DNA from: an uncultured Granulosicoccaceae bacterium
GTDB taxonomy: Bacteria > Pseudomonadota > Gammaproteobacteria > Granulosicoccales > Granulosicoccaceae
Assembly: GCA_938008205.1 (NCBI GenBank)
Contig: CALLLY010000385.1
Coordinates: 1 to 33,976, forward strand
DNA: 33,976 nucleotides
Direction: 5' to 3'
The notes beneath the pieces were generated by a model. The model ran no database searches. It had not been told where the DNA came from and was given only the letters and a program-made list of their open reading frames with translations. This document shows positions 9,001 to 14,869 of the stretch, piece after piece (positions within the stretch are counted from its first letter, which is position 1; the number at the start of each line of letters is the position of its first letter). The position numbers and the translations under genes were made by a program.

Positions 9001-11879
9001 ACGGATTGCTGAAATATGTCGCCCCCGCGGATTCTACTTTCAACTCAATTACAAGCTTTAACTTTTCAGTGCAGGACACTGGCGGTGACACTCACGGAGG
9101 TGCCGATATCGACAGTACTCCGAATACAGTAACAGTCACTAATATCGCAGTTAATGATCCGCCTGTTATCTCAGAAGATTTAACAGTATCAACCCTGGAA
9201 GATGCTGCATACATTCTGAAATCAACAGACTTTGCATACGCTGACCCTGAGGGACACACACTTAAGTCTATCATCATTGAGTCAGTACCTATCGAAGGCA
9301 TACTCAAGCTAAACAATATCCCCGTACTAATCGGAGACGTAGTGTCTGCCGGGGATATTTTGGATCACAAACTAGTCTATCACCCGTCTGTCAACAGCAA
9401 TGGAACCACCAGCTTCTCCTTCAGGCTACAAGACACCGGTAATACAGCGAACGGTGGAGCTGACACATCAACAGCAGCGGCAGATTTTTCAATAGTTATC
9501 CTGCCTGTTAATGACGAGCCGCTTGGCCAATCTGCTGTTGTTAACCTTATCGAAGACACCCCATACCTTTTCAGCGCGAACGATTTTCAGATCGTAGATA
9601 TCGAAGACCACAGTCTTCAGGAAATAATCATTACTCAACTCCCGCTGACCGGTGCATTACTATTGAACCAGTCCGCCGTGCAGATCGGGGATCACATTAC
9701 GGCAACACATATTGCTGATGGTTTGCTTGTCTATGTTCCTGAAGAAAACTCTTCAGGTATCAATACAGCCAGCTTTTCTTTCTATGTAAAGGATACCGGC
9801 GGCAATAGCAATGGCGGTGAAAACACTTCAACCACGCAAGCATCCATTCAATTTGATATTGTCCCGGTAAATGACAGTCCAATGGGAGCTGATTTATCGG
9901 TTAGTGCGCCCGAAGACTCTACAGTTGTTCTCACGACGAGTATGTTTGGCTACAGCGATGTTGATAACCATACTCTATCCGGTGTTCAGATCGCTACTCT
10001 GCCGCAAAAGGGCATGCTGATATATAACAATCAGCCCGTCGCAATTAGTGACGTCATTCCCGCAGACGAGATCCAGTCAGATCTGCTGAAATTTGTCCCT
10101 GATTCTCACGCCCATGGCCAGCCATATGCGCAAATTTCATTTTATGTCATAGACTCCGGCTTAACGCAGAACATATCGGTGAACGCCAACGTTCTTACCA
10201 TAAACATCACACCGACAAATGACCACCCAAGTGTCAACAGCACAACGGCCTCTCTGCCGGAGGATTCACGACATACGTTTTCATTAGCTGATTTCGCCTA
10301 CTCTGATCAACTCGATGCCCCCGACGAAAACAATCTGCTGGAAATCACGCTACAAGCACTGCCCCTTCAGGGCAAGCTTATGATCGATAACAGCCCGCTT
10401 TCTATCGGCGACAATATCACCAGCGCACAGATCCAGGCTGGCTCTTTTGAGTTTGTTCCCGATGAAAATACTCACGGCGAATACTACGCAGATTTTGAGT
10501 TTGTTGTTCGTGATGATGGCGGCACTGAAGACGGTGGCTCCGACACCAGCGTGACAACAACACGAATTATATTCTCGGTGTCGAATACCAACGATCTTCC
10601 AACCGCAACTACAGATAATTTTACGGTGGATGAATCGTCCAGTTTCAATGGATCATTGCTCGACAACGACTTCGATATCGACCCGAATACAACCCTTGTT
10701 GCATCATTGCTTACTCCACCAGCTCACGGAAACCTGGAGTTTAATCCGGACGGTAGCTTCTTTTATTCTCACGATGGCAGCGAAACGATTAGCGATTTTT
10801 TCAGCTATGAGATTTCCGATGGAGATCTGACAGATAGCACCACGGTCAACATTACGGTTATCCCGGTAAACGATCCACCTTCCGCCATGATGCCACCTCT
10901 GGTGGGTGCCGTGGAACGCACCTATACCGAATATGTTTTGCCGGAGAATCTTTTTGTCGATCCGGATATTGGCGACACTATTGATATTCGAATGGTCGGA
11001 CCTGATGGAGAGCCTGCACCAGCATGGCTCGAGTTTGACTCTGCCACCAGAAAAATCAGTGGAACACCACCACTTTACGGAACGTTCGTAGTCAGACTGG
11101 TTGCTACCGATCAGGATAATGCAGAGGTATTCACTGATCTGGTTATTCAGGTAGAACCGAACGACGCCGAACCACAAGTGGGAGCTGCATTAGGATCAAG
11201 TCAAAATAATGATGACTCTGCGGGTAGTAGATCTGTTGCGCTTGGCAGCGCGGACACCGCCGCACTTTCATTCAATGCATTTGCCAATAACCCAACTGCT
11301 ATCGAGAAAGAAGAAGCACCTGAAGAGTCACCAAGGCTCATTTATGCATTGCCCGATGCAGTTGGCACCGAAAAACTGTTGACCGAACTGGTGCTGGAAC
11401 AACACAACAAAATCACCAAAGCGCCTCAGGAAAACGCAAACGTCCTTGATGCGATTGCGGTCGAAGTTATTCCCCCGCTGGAAGATCTTTTTCAGTTAGA
11501 CAATCCGTTGCTGAGTCAATCGAGCAATGGACTCTTCCAGCAACTTGATTCAAACAAGCAGGAAATGACTGACAACAAGAAATATTCGCTACAGGTAACC
11601 AGTGGTGTTACGGGTATATCTGCCAGCTTATCCATCGGGTATATCGTCTGGCTGCTTAGAGGCGGAATCCTGATCAGTAGCGTACTTACGTCACTGCCGG
11701 CATGGCGAATGATCGACCCGCTTCCTGTTTTAAACAACAAAGAGTCCGGCGAGGAAAATGGCGACGACGAGTCGCTTCACGAGATGGTTAATTCAAAAGA
11801 CAGACCTGCGTCGAAAAACCAGGCAAATTTAGCCACTAAAACCTCAGACATTTCCGCAAATAGTCGTAGTCGAAATTAA
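3..11879 (+). CDS. Giant cadherin-like/LamG repeat surface protein, 5'-truncated by the window edge (at least 3958 codons visible)
   Basis: Frame of ORF 132..11879 is open from nt 3 without a stop (NSLASQDLVNKSLQSIGYSNASESPPGLVSIEWQFNDG...), and that upstream stretch has the same repeat motif as the rest, so the GTG at 132 is not the real start. Many 'NDAP/NDPP' and 'VNDG' motifs typical of bacterial cadherin-like domains. Stop TAA at 11877-11879. Confidence 0.93.
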   Translation, partial: NSLASQDLVNKSLQSIGYSNASESPPGLVSIEWQFNDGYSGSPVFGGAESVSGNTLVSINEIPDIAIDLVSLAKSSDEDTTLVISNELTITHDQNPSEAVTADLTVTNGTLSISTLPAVTITGNTTSAISLTGSLADINTLLQSITYTPDSEFHGNDSLFISASVGSPAYTTTATMGLGVQEVNDTPVINDYGTYVTHQLGGPVTVIDSDISISDLELTNSTNYAGATLSLTRANAVDYAPTPQFSSNPTDVFSASTQTSNLLEGSNVTDGATIFGSVTTNSDGILTIVFNGNATKARIDALMQSIEYRNFSTWPADSNSWPHDEISLKWTFNDNGINDSGVSIPFTAKDGIGYSHIDLSTTDTQPVEIERNDLYLNTGAPDQLLDRSYLLYVDVDTADSNLNYKITNYSDNNISVKKNGIALVAGQSFSQADINLGIITVSTTATSTKSESFDFEVSGHSSSINSTFFIEVTNSDPSELLSGLRMNMDGGNDAFLGDTEQFKFMNNTPGFDKFTFEFTVSGLQANPGLQETTLYSGVGIPGRYDGHWEHLVIKPVAGTDDGIIEWDTALYNPSSGGPAISALAPGVFDGGIHFIALTFEMQANGTIELYYDGTKTTASNNRDGSNIWGGDFPRVFGQQLVDGSVFGAPEDFDGYLFDQGKHFSGTFHEIRVWNVIRTQSDIDNHISGRYDPYPTDKADLIVDWHMHDPNGDKSVFEIIDTTTTEGADEDPQPILKVGHATGSGFIPSTPTDELVLAENATAGTVVGYVQPQEPDPSHDGYTYAITPEAGYTSPFSIEASTGRITLDDPDLLPAGLTPYPLRVTVDNPFWSEVVPIHITPINDAPVLNLGSNAPVSLTEGDAAIILNPEITVEDTELEASDFSGATLTIERTDASGITPDPQLQDQFSSDLFASASGLYSVDQTSSRLQLTFNSGATKADVDTVLQSIKYQNTSDDPQSNITLTWTFSDGNTGTQGKGGALTDSVQTSVSITPVNDPPVLSSLSSPFISIAEDTSIDIFGGDLLPYVTDDGDLSEFLVTAYEGSLLTAITGTVASDKYVWTPPADATGIFRAFDVQAKDDSGALSADIESVYIEVTQISDEPSGTDSVLEILEDSTLTLAPSHFGFTDADSDTFNSIKLNSVTNATLQRSGSGVAVPITVTIGDLTANPIEVVPPADLSEQSISVSFQVIDDGANNTDSTANTLTINVTGVNDPPTSVDNTVSTTEDNTLTFAVGDFAFEDNIDITGSKSAGDDPYSIILVSLPATGQLLLNEIPLYEEDEILYSEITSLTYVPEPDSTTASFFDYKVRDLGGTDEGGLDISTSSYRIDLLVTAENDPSVLTGIETSPTTFSTSPVTITNTITITDIDDTLIESALVKISNNFIVGEDMLTIPAPPVITANVDLVNGEIHLSGSASVSDYEAAMRSIQYQNSSGSPTALTRTVSFTVNDGDTDSNTVSRTIDITDVNDAPTLTAMEVGNAVHSEGASPTVITDSLVVTDVDNTQLTSAQIEITGNFEPAEDKLLFADQSGITEAYNSFSGVLSLTGVAPTSAYQDAIRSVTYQNISDTPSTVTRSVSVSVNDGDLDSNISARNITVIATNDAPIITTIEPTNTTYTENTSPVSLTDTLTINDADDTLIESASISISSNFISAEDVLGFTNQSGIAGSFDNATGILSLSGTATIVDYQNVLRSVSYINNSDNPTITPRIVSFSVSDANNASNSVSRTIDISAENDAPTLSAIETSNVLFTENSTPVTITNNLVVSDIDNTHIDSANVQITGNFSSVEDQLLFTDQSGISGIYNSLTGILSLTGTASTLAYQDALRSVVYQNTSDSPATLARTLSISINDGALDSNVAVRNIDVFATNDPPTLATIEASNATYMENAAPLFVTSSLTTADVDDAFIDFATVSISGNFISAEDSLGFTDQSGINGDFNNSTGILSLSGTATLNDYQDALRSVTYMNSSDNPTVAPRTISLTVNDGDDDSNIVSRIIDINAENDAPSISAIEFSSVNYTEGDGMATVTNTLTIADRDNTHIQSAIIAIATNYLPLEDVLAFVDQPNITGSFNSSNGELSLSGLATVGDYENAIRAVTYENTSLNPSTSNRTISFQVNDGSQDSNSVFREIVVNAVNNAPALLTIESTNASFTENNAPTIITDSLSIKDHDSSNIVSATVSITGNFSASQDKLLFTNQSGITGNYDSLNGVMTLTGPASLNAYKSALTSVSYENTSENPDIAPRTVTFQISDGSLNSNSAARDMEIVATNDSPVVSNIESIHASYSENSTPIAITDTLQIADIDDTAIDTASVKIIGNFVPGEDVLSFIDQSGISGVYDSVAGEMTLSGSAFVTDYQNAIRSVTYHNISDNPSLLPRTVIFSVFDGEGQSNSLGRDVDVSPVNDSPVLHNIESGPATYTEGGPGTAITATLSITDIDDSQIEGAVVSISGNYIPTEDILDFSGMPGIISNFNPVTGDLTLSGTALLSDYETALRNVVYRNTSDNPNQPARTISFIVNDGENSSTPLTRSVVNNATNDAPGLQNIESSVLNYIENSSPIEITDTLTIVDVDDLYMESATVTVTNNFVPAEDILAFSDQLGITGAYNSTTGQLTLSGTATVADYQTALRAVTYQNTSDDPDSAARTITFVINDGNENSPFVSRQLALEIVNDPPVLSSVESTPVSFTENGTPVAISSSIVVDDTDDVAIESATIQLTNNFFANEDRLHYNTVPGITGNYDSTTGILTLSGSAAAANYESALRSVYYENISDNPSIAVRTVSVSVYDGDTHSNTITRDIVNQAINDAPVISSIESTIAEYTENAIPLPITNNLTIDDTDSTLLTESTIAISNNFTPSEDVLVFSDQSGISGNYDPVVGILTLNGTASLANYQEALRSITYVNTSDNPSAVTRAITISVKDDTDSSNTLSISINITPVNDAPSGNDFTLNVLEDSHHQFISSEFGFTDILDSHEFKAIHVNSLPAIGELLLGSNSVAVNDVIGKSDIDNGLLKYVAPADSTFNSITSFNFSVQDTGGDTHGGADIDSTPNTVTVTNIAVNDPPVISEDLTVSTLEDAAYILKSTDFAYADPEGHTLKSIIIESVPIEGILKLNNIPVLIGDVVSAGDILDHKLVYHPSVNSNGTTSFSFRLQDTGNTANGGADTSTAAADFSIVILPVNDEPLGQSAVVNLIEDTPYLFSANDFQIVDIEDHSLQEIIITQLPLTGALLLNQSAVQIGDHITATHIADGLLVYVPEENSSGINTASFSFYVKDTGGNSNGGENTSTTQASIQFDIVPVNDSPMGADLSVSAPEDSTVVLTTSMFGYSDVDNHTLSGVQIATLPQKGMLIYNNQPVAISDVIPADEIQSDLLKFVPDSHAHGQPYAQISFYVIDSGLTQNISVNANVLTINITPTNDHPSVNSTTASLPEDSRHTFSLADFAYSDQLDAPDENNLLEITLQALPLQGKLMIDNSPLSIGDNITSAQIQAGSFEFVPDENTHGEYYADFEFVVRDDGGTEDGGSDTSVTTTRIIFSVSNTNDLPTATTDNFTVDESSSFNGSLLDNDFDIDPNTTLVASLLTPPAHGNLEFNPDGSFFYSHDGSETISDFFSYEISDGDLTDSTTVNITVIPVNDPPSAMMPPLVGAVERTYTEYVLPENLFVDPDIGDTIDIRMVGPDGEPAPAWLEFDSATRKISGTPPLYGTFVVRLVATDQDNAEVFTDLVIQVEPNDAEPQVGAALGSSQNNDDSAGSRSVALGSADTAALSFNAFANNPTAIEKEEAPEESPRLIYALPDAVGTEKLLTELVLEQHNKITKAPQENANVLDAIAVEVIPPLEDLFQLDNPLLSQSSNGLFQQLDSNKQEMTDNKKYSLQVTSGVTGISASLSIGYIVWLLRGGILISSVLTSLPAWRMIDPLPVLNNKESGEENGDDESLHEMVNSKDRPASKNQANLATKTSDISANSRSRN
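1440..2160 (+). other. LamG/concanavalin A-like domain within the giant protein
   Basis: Translation GLRMNMDGGNDAFLGDTEQFKFMNN...FTFEFTVSG...GGIHFIALTFEMQANGTIELYYDGTKT...FSGTFHEIRVWNVIRTQSDIDNHI...LIVDWHMHDP resembles LamG/pentraxin-like folds. Boundaries approximate. Confidence 0.7.
2250..2530 (+). other. Classical cadherin-type domain within the giant protein
   Basis: LVLAENATAGTVVGYVQPQEPDPSHDGYTYAITPEAGYTSPFSIEASTGRITLDDPDLLPAGLTPYPLRVTV matches the cadherin layout (AEN...F.I...TG.I). Confidence 0.65.
4032..8813 (+). repeat. Array of 12 tandem protein-coding repeats, ~133 aa each
   Basis: Each unit follows IES...YTEN..P..ITDTLTI.D.DDT.IESA.V.I..NF...ED.L.F.DQSGI.G.Y.S.TG.L.LSGTA...DYQ.ALRSVTY.NTSDNP....RT.SF.VNDG..DSN...R.I....NDAP. 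Unit anchors read at 4032, 4425, 4824, 5223, 5622, 6021, 6420, 6819, 7218, 7617, 8016, 8415: first interval 393 bp, the other ten 399 bp. Confidence 0.93.
8803..10600 (+). repeat. Second, distinct tandem repeat family of 5 cadherin-like units (~116-122 aa)
   Basis: Units of type 'NVLEDS..F....FGFTD...L..I.I..LP..G.LLLN...V..GD.I...DI..GLL.YVP...S.G....F.F.VQDTGG...GG.DTS'. ED anchor codons near 8832, 9198, 9552, 9912 and 10260, i.e. variable spacing of 348-366 bp. Confidence 0.85.
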
Positions 11880-11918
11880 GATGACCAAAATTGCGCTCAA
11901 TCTAAAAGCCCTCTGCCA

Positions 11919-14849
11919 ATGAAAAAACTCTCAGCGAAGTTTCATTTGGCCATGGGCCTGACCTCCATTGTGACATCGGTAATTCTACTTGCCGTTATGC
12001 TCAATCTGGTACCCGACCGAAAGCAGGCGGTGATCAACGGGCGCATCATTCTGGCTGAGGCGATTGCATCCAGCAGTACTTTGTTTCTCGCCAGTGAAGA
12101 TTACCCGAGTGTCGCTGAAAACCTGGAATTCAGTATCAATCGCAACCCGGATTTGCTGGCGGCCACAATCAAAAGGCAGTCTGATCCGCAGCCATTAATG
12201 TTTGGTGACGAGACGGCGGTAACCATCGACACAAACGCTGCTTCTACCGAACGCCGCGTGGTGCTGCCCATTCTGCAAAACGAAGAAGTCTGGGGCGAGA
12301 TTGTATTGTTTTTTGAACGTCCGGAAGGCGAAGGCTGGATCAACTTTATCCGACATTCCAGATTTTCACTGATTGCATTTGCGGGTCTTATTTGTTTTGT
12401 GATGTTCTATCTGTACCTGGGCAGAATGCTCAAGGCATTAAATCCATCACAGGCAGTGCCAGGCAGAGTGCGCTCCGCGCTGGATACTCTGGCTGAAGCG
12501 CTGCTGGTGGTAGACAGAAAATCCAACGTGGTACTCGCCAACAAGGCTTTTCAGGAAATCACGGCACAGTCCAGCGAGCAAATACTCGGGAAAAAAGCAT
12601 CAATTTTCGATTGGCATTTAGGCGATGTTCATCCGGACGAGTGCACCAATGACGCAGAAACCGATGAGAATTTTCCGTGGCTGCGTGCACTGAAAAACAA
12701 AGAAACCCTGCGCGGCGAACCTCTTTGGTTAAAGAATCATCGCAACACATGGCACAAATTCCTGGTGAACTGCTCGCCGATCATTACCGGCAAGACCGCC
12801 AACGGTGTACTGATCAGCCTTGATGACATTACCGAGCTTGAAGAGAAGGAAAAAGAGTTGCGTTTCGCGCGTGATGCAGCGGAAGAGGCGAACCATGCCA
12901 AGACCAGCTTCCTGTCTAATATGAGCCACGAGATTCGCACACCGATGACCGCGATTCTTGGCTTTACCGAAGTACTGAAACGCGGCACCGGACGAGCAGA
13001 CGCTCAGTGGCAGAAGCATCTCAATACCATTTCAAACAGTGGACAACACCTACTGGAGCTGATCAATGATGTGCTTGATCTATCCAAAGTTGAATCAGGC
13101 GCACTCGAAATTGAATCGATAGAGTGTAAGCCCTACATGGTGGCACACGATGTAGTACAGGTGCTCAATGTACGCGCAGAGGAGAAATCTATTTCTCTTG
13201 ACATTATCACTCCGGAGCCGCTTCCTGAAACAATTACCAGCGACAGTTCCAGGCTGCGACAGATTATTACCAACCTTGTTGGTAATGCCATCAAGTTCAC
13301 CGAAAGTGGTGGTGTAAAGATTATTCTTCGCACTGAACAGCAAGATGGCAATACCATGCTGGCCATCGATGTTGTTGACAGTGGCATCGGTATGAACGAA
13401 AAACAGCTGGGAACAATCTTCAAACCTTTCGTTCAGGCAGATTCATCAATTACAAGACGCTTCGGCGGAACCGGGCTGGGACTGACCATCAGTAAAAAAC
13501 TAGCCGGCGCTCTCGGTGGCGATATCACCGTAAGCAGCGAAATGAATGTCGGCACCACCTTCACAGCCAAGGTACAGACCGGATCACAGGAAGGGGTTGA
13601 ATTCCTAAGCCCTGAACAGCTGCAGGAAAGACTTCTGGAAAGTGAAGACAGCAACGAAGCAGTTCAGTGGACATTCCCGCCTTCGAAAATATTGGTAATC
13701 GACGACGCCGCCGAAAACCGCGAGCTGATCACCCTGGTACTCACCGATCTGGGGATCGAATCAGAGACCGCAGAGAACGGTGCCATTGGCGTACAGATGG
13801 CGTATGACAACGAATACGATATTATTATGTCGGATATCCAGATGCCGGTAATGGACGGCTATGAAGCTGCGCAAACACTGCGTAAAAACGGCATTAAGCA
13901 GCCTATAATTGCACTCACCGCAAATGCCATGAAGGGATACGAAGAACGGATACTCAGCTCCGGCTTCTCTCACTACATGACAAAACCTATCGATCTCGAT
14001 GCACTCACTCGTCTGCTTGGTGATCTACTGGGTGGTGAGAGTACTGTCGTTACTAAAGACAACCCTGCAAGCGCTCCTGCAACACCGGCAGACCCAATTG
14101 AAAGTAACACTGATCAAACTGCCATCTACAGCCGTATGGGGGGTTCTGAAACACTGGGACATGTGGTCGAAAAGTTCATCGAGAAGCTTCACCTTCAAGT
14201 ACCAAAAATTGAGGAAGCCTTCGCTACAAAGAATTATACCGAGCTCGCCTCACTGGCTCACTGGCTGAAAGGCTCGGGAGGTACAGTCGGATTTGACGCG
14301 CTTTTCGAACCGTCCAAGGCACTGGAAGTCTTCGCAGGCACCGGCAACGATGAAAAAATCGCCAACAACATAGAACAGATAAAATCTATAGCAATCAGAC
14401 TAAGACCGGGTCAACCGGGCACTTTGGTAGATCAGAATCAGCCTACTGACAACATTCAACTAATTGATATTAAAAGCCAACCAACTCAAGAAACCGGCCC
14501 TGCAGTCGAAACACCCTTAGAGAGCAGACTGGCAGAAAAGAACCCCGCTTTCAGACCGATTATTTTGAGGTTTGTGTCACGACTGGACAGCCAGATTGAT
14601 AAACTCGAACGCGCTATCGCTGACGACGACTTCACGGAAATTGCCAACCTGGCACACTGGCTCAAAGGTTCCGGAGGTACCGTCGGCTTCGATGCATTCA
14701 CCGAACCCGCTGCAGAGATGGAAACTTACGCGAAGAACAAAAACAACAAACATATGAATACACTGCTCGAGCAAATAAGAACTTATGCGAGCAACATTGT
14801 GGTTCCTGGTAATGACAGCGGTTTAACGGACAAAAAAGACTCTGCCTGA
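11919..14849 (+). CDS. Membrane hybrid sensor histidine kinase: TM-periplasmic-TM, PAS-like, HisKA, HATPase, REC, two tandem HPt domains
   Basis: H-box 'FLSNMSHEIRTPMTAILGF', N-box 'IITNLVGNAIKF', G-box 'FGGTGLGLTISKKLAGALGG', REC 'ILVIDDAAENRELI...DIIMSDIQMPVMDGYEA...MTKPID', and HPt motif 'LAHWLKGSGGTVGFDA' twice. Confidence 0.96.
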   Translation: MKKLSAKFHLAMGLTSIVTSVILLAVMLNLVPDRKQAVINGRIILAEAIASSSTLFLASEDYPSVAENLEFSINRNPDLLAATIKRQSDPQPLMFGDETAVTIDTNAASTERRVVLPILQNEEVWGEIVLFFERPEGEGWINFIRHSRFSLIAFAGLICFVMFYLYLGRMLKALNPSQAVPGRVRSALDTLAEALLVVDRKSNVVLANKAFQEITAQSSEQILGKKASIFDWHLGDVHPDECTNDAETDENFPWLRALKNKETLRGEPLWLKNHRNTWHKFLVNCSPIITGKTANGVLISLDDITELEEKEKELRFARDAAEEANHAKTSFLSNMSHEIRTPMTAILGFTEVLKRGTGRADAQWQKHLNTISNSGQHLLELINDVLDLSKVESGALEIESIECKPYMVAHDVVQVLNVRAEEKSISLDIITPEPLPETITSDSSRLRQIITNLVGNAIKFTESGGVKIILRTEQQDGNTMLAIDVVDSGIGMNEKQLGTIFKPFVQADSSITRRFGGTGLGLTISKKLAGALGGDITVSSEMNVGTTFTAKVQTGSQEGVEFLSPEQLQERLLESEDSNEAVQWTFPPSKILVIDDAAENRELITLVLTDLGIESETAENGAIGVQMAYDNEYDIIMSDIQMPVMDGYEAAQTLRKNGIKQPIIALTANAMKGYEERILSSGFSHYMTKPIDLDALTRLLGDLLGGESTVVTKDNPASAPATPADPIESNTDQTAIYSRMGGSETLGHVVEKFIEKLHLQVPKIEEAFATKNYTELASLAHWLKGSGGTVGFDALFEPSKALEVFAGTGNDEKIANNIEQIKSIAIRLRPGQPGTLVDQNQPTDNIQLIDIKSQPTQETGPAVETPLESRLAEKNPAFRPIILRFVSRLDSQIDKLERAIADDDFTEIANLAHWLKGSGGTVGFDAFTEPAAEMETYAKNKNNKHMNTLLEQIRTYASNIVVPGNDSGLTDKKDSA
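14150..14800 (+). other. Two tandem HPt domains at the C-terminus of the hybrid kinase
   Basis: 'LASLAHWLKGSGGTVGFDALFEP' (~14248-14310) and 'IANLAHWLKGSGGTVGFDAFTEP' (~14641-14706); nearly identical peptides encoded with different synonymous codons. Confidence 0.9.
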
Positions 14850-14869
14850 CAACAGGCGGAAGATGACTT

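Noticed and set aside
53-11740. Many 60-177 aa minus-strand and alternate-frame ORFs inside the giant gene (e.g. 716..1057, 1722..2123, 7440..7973, 10704..11177)
   Set aside because: They are antisense or out-of-frame to a single long ORF with clear domain motifs; their sequences show no recognisable domains.
132-11879. RTX-type (GGxGxD) type I secreted adhesin
   Set aside because: No GGxGxDxLx nonapeptide arrays seen; acidic NDAP/VNDG motifs fit cadherin-like domains instead.
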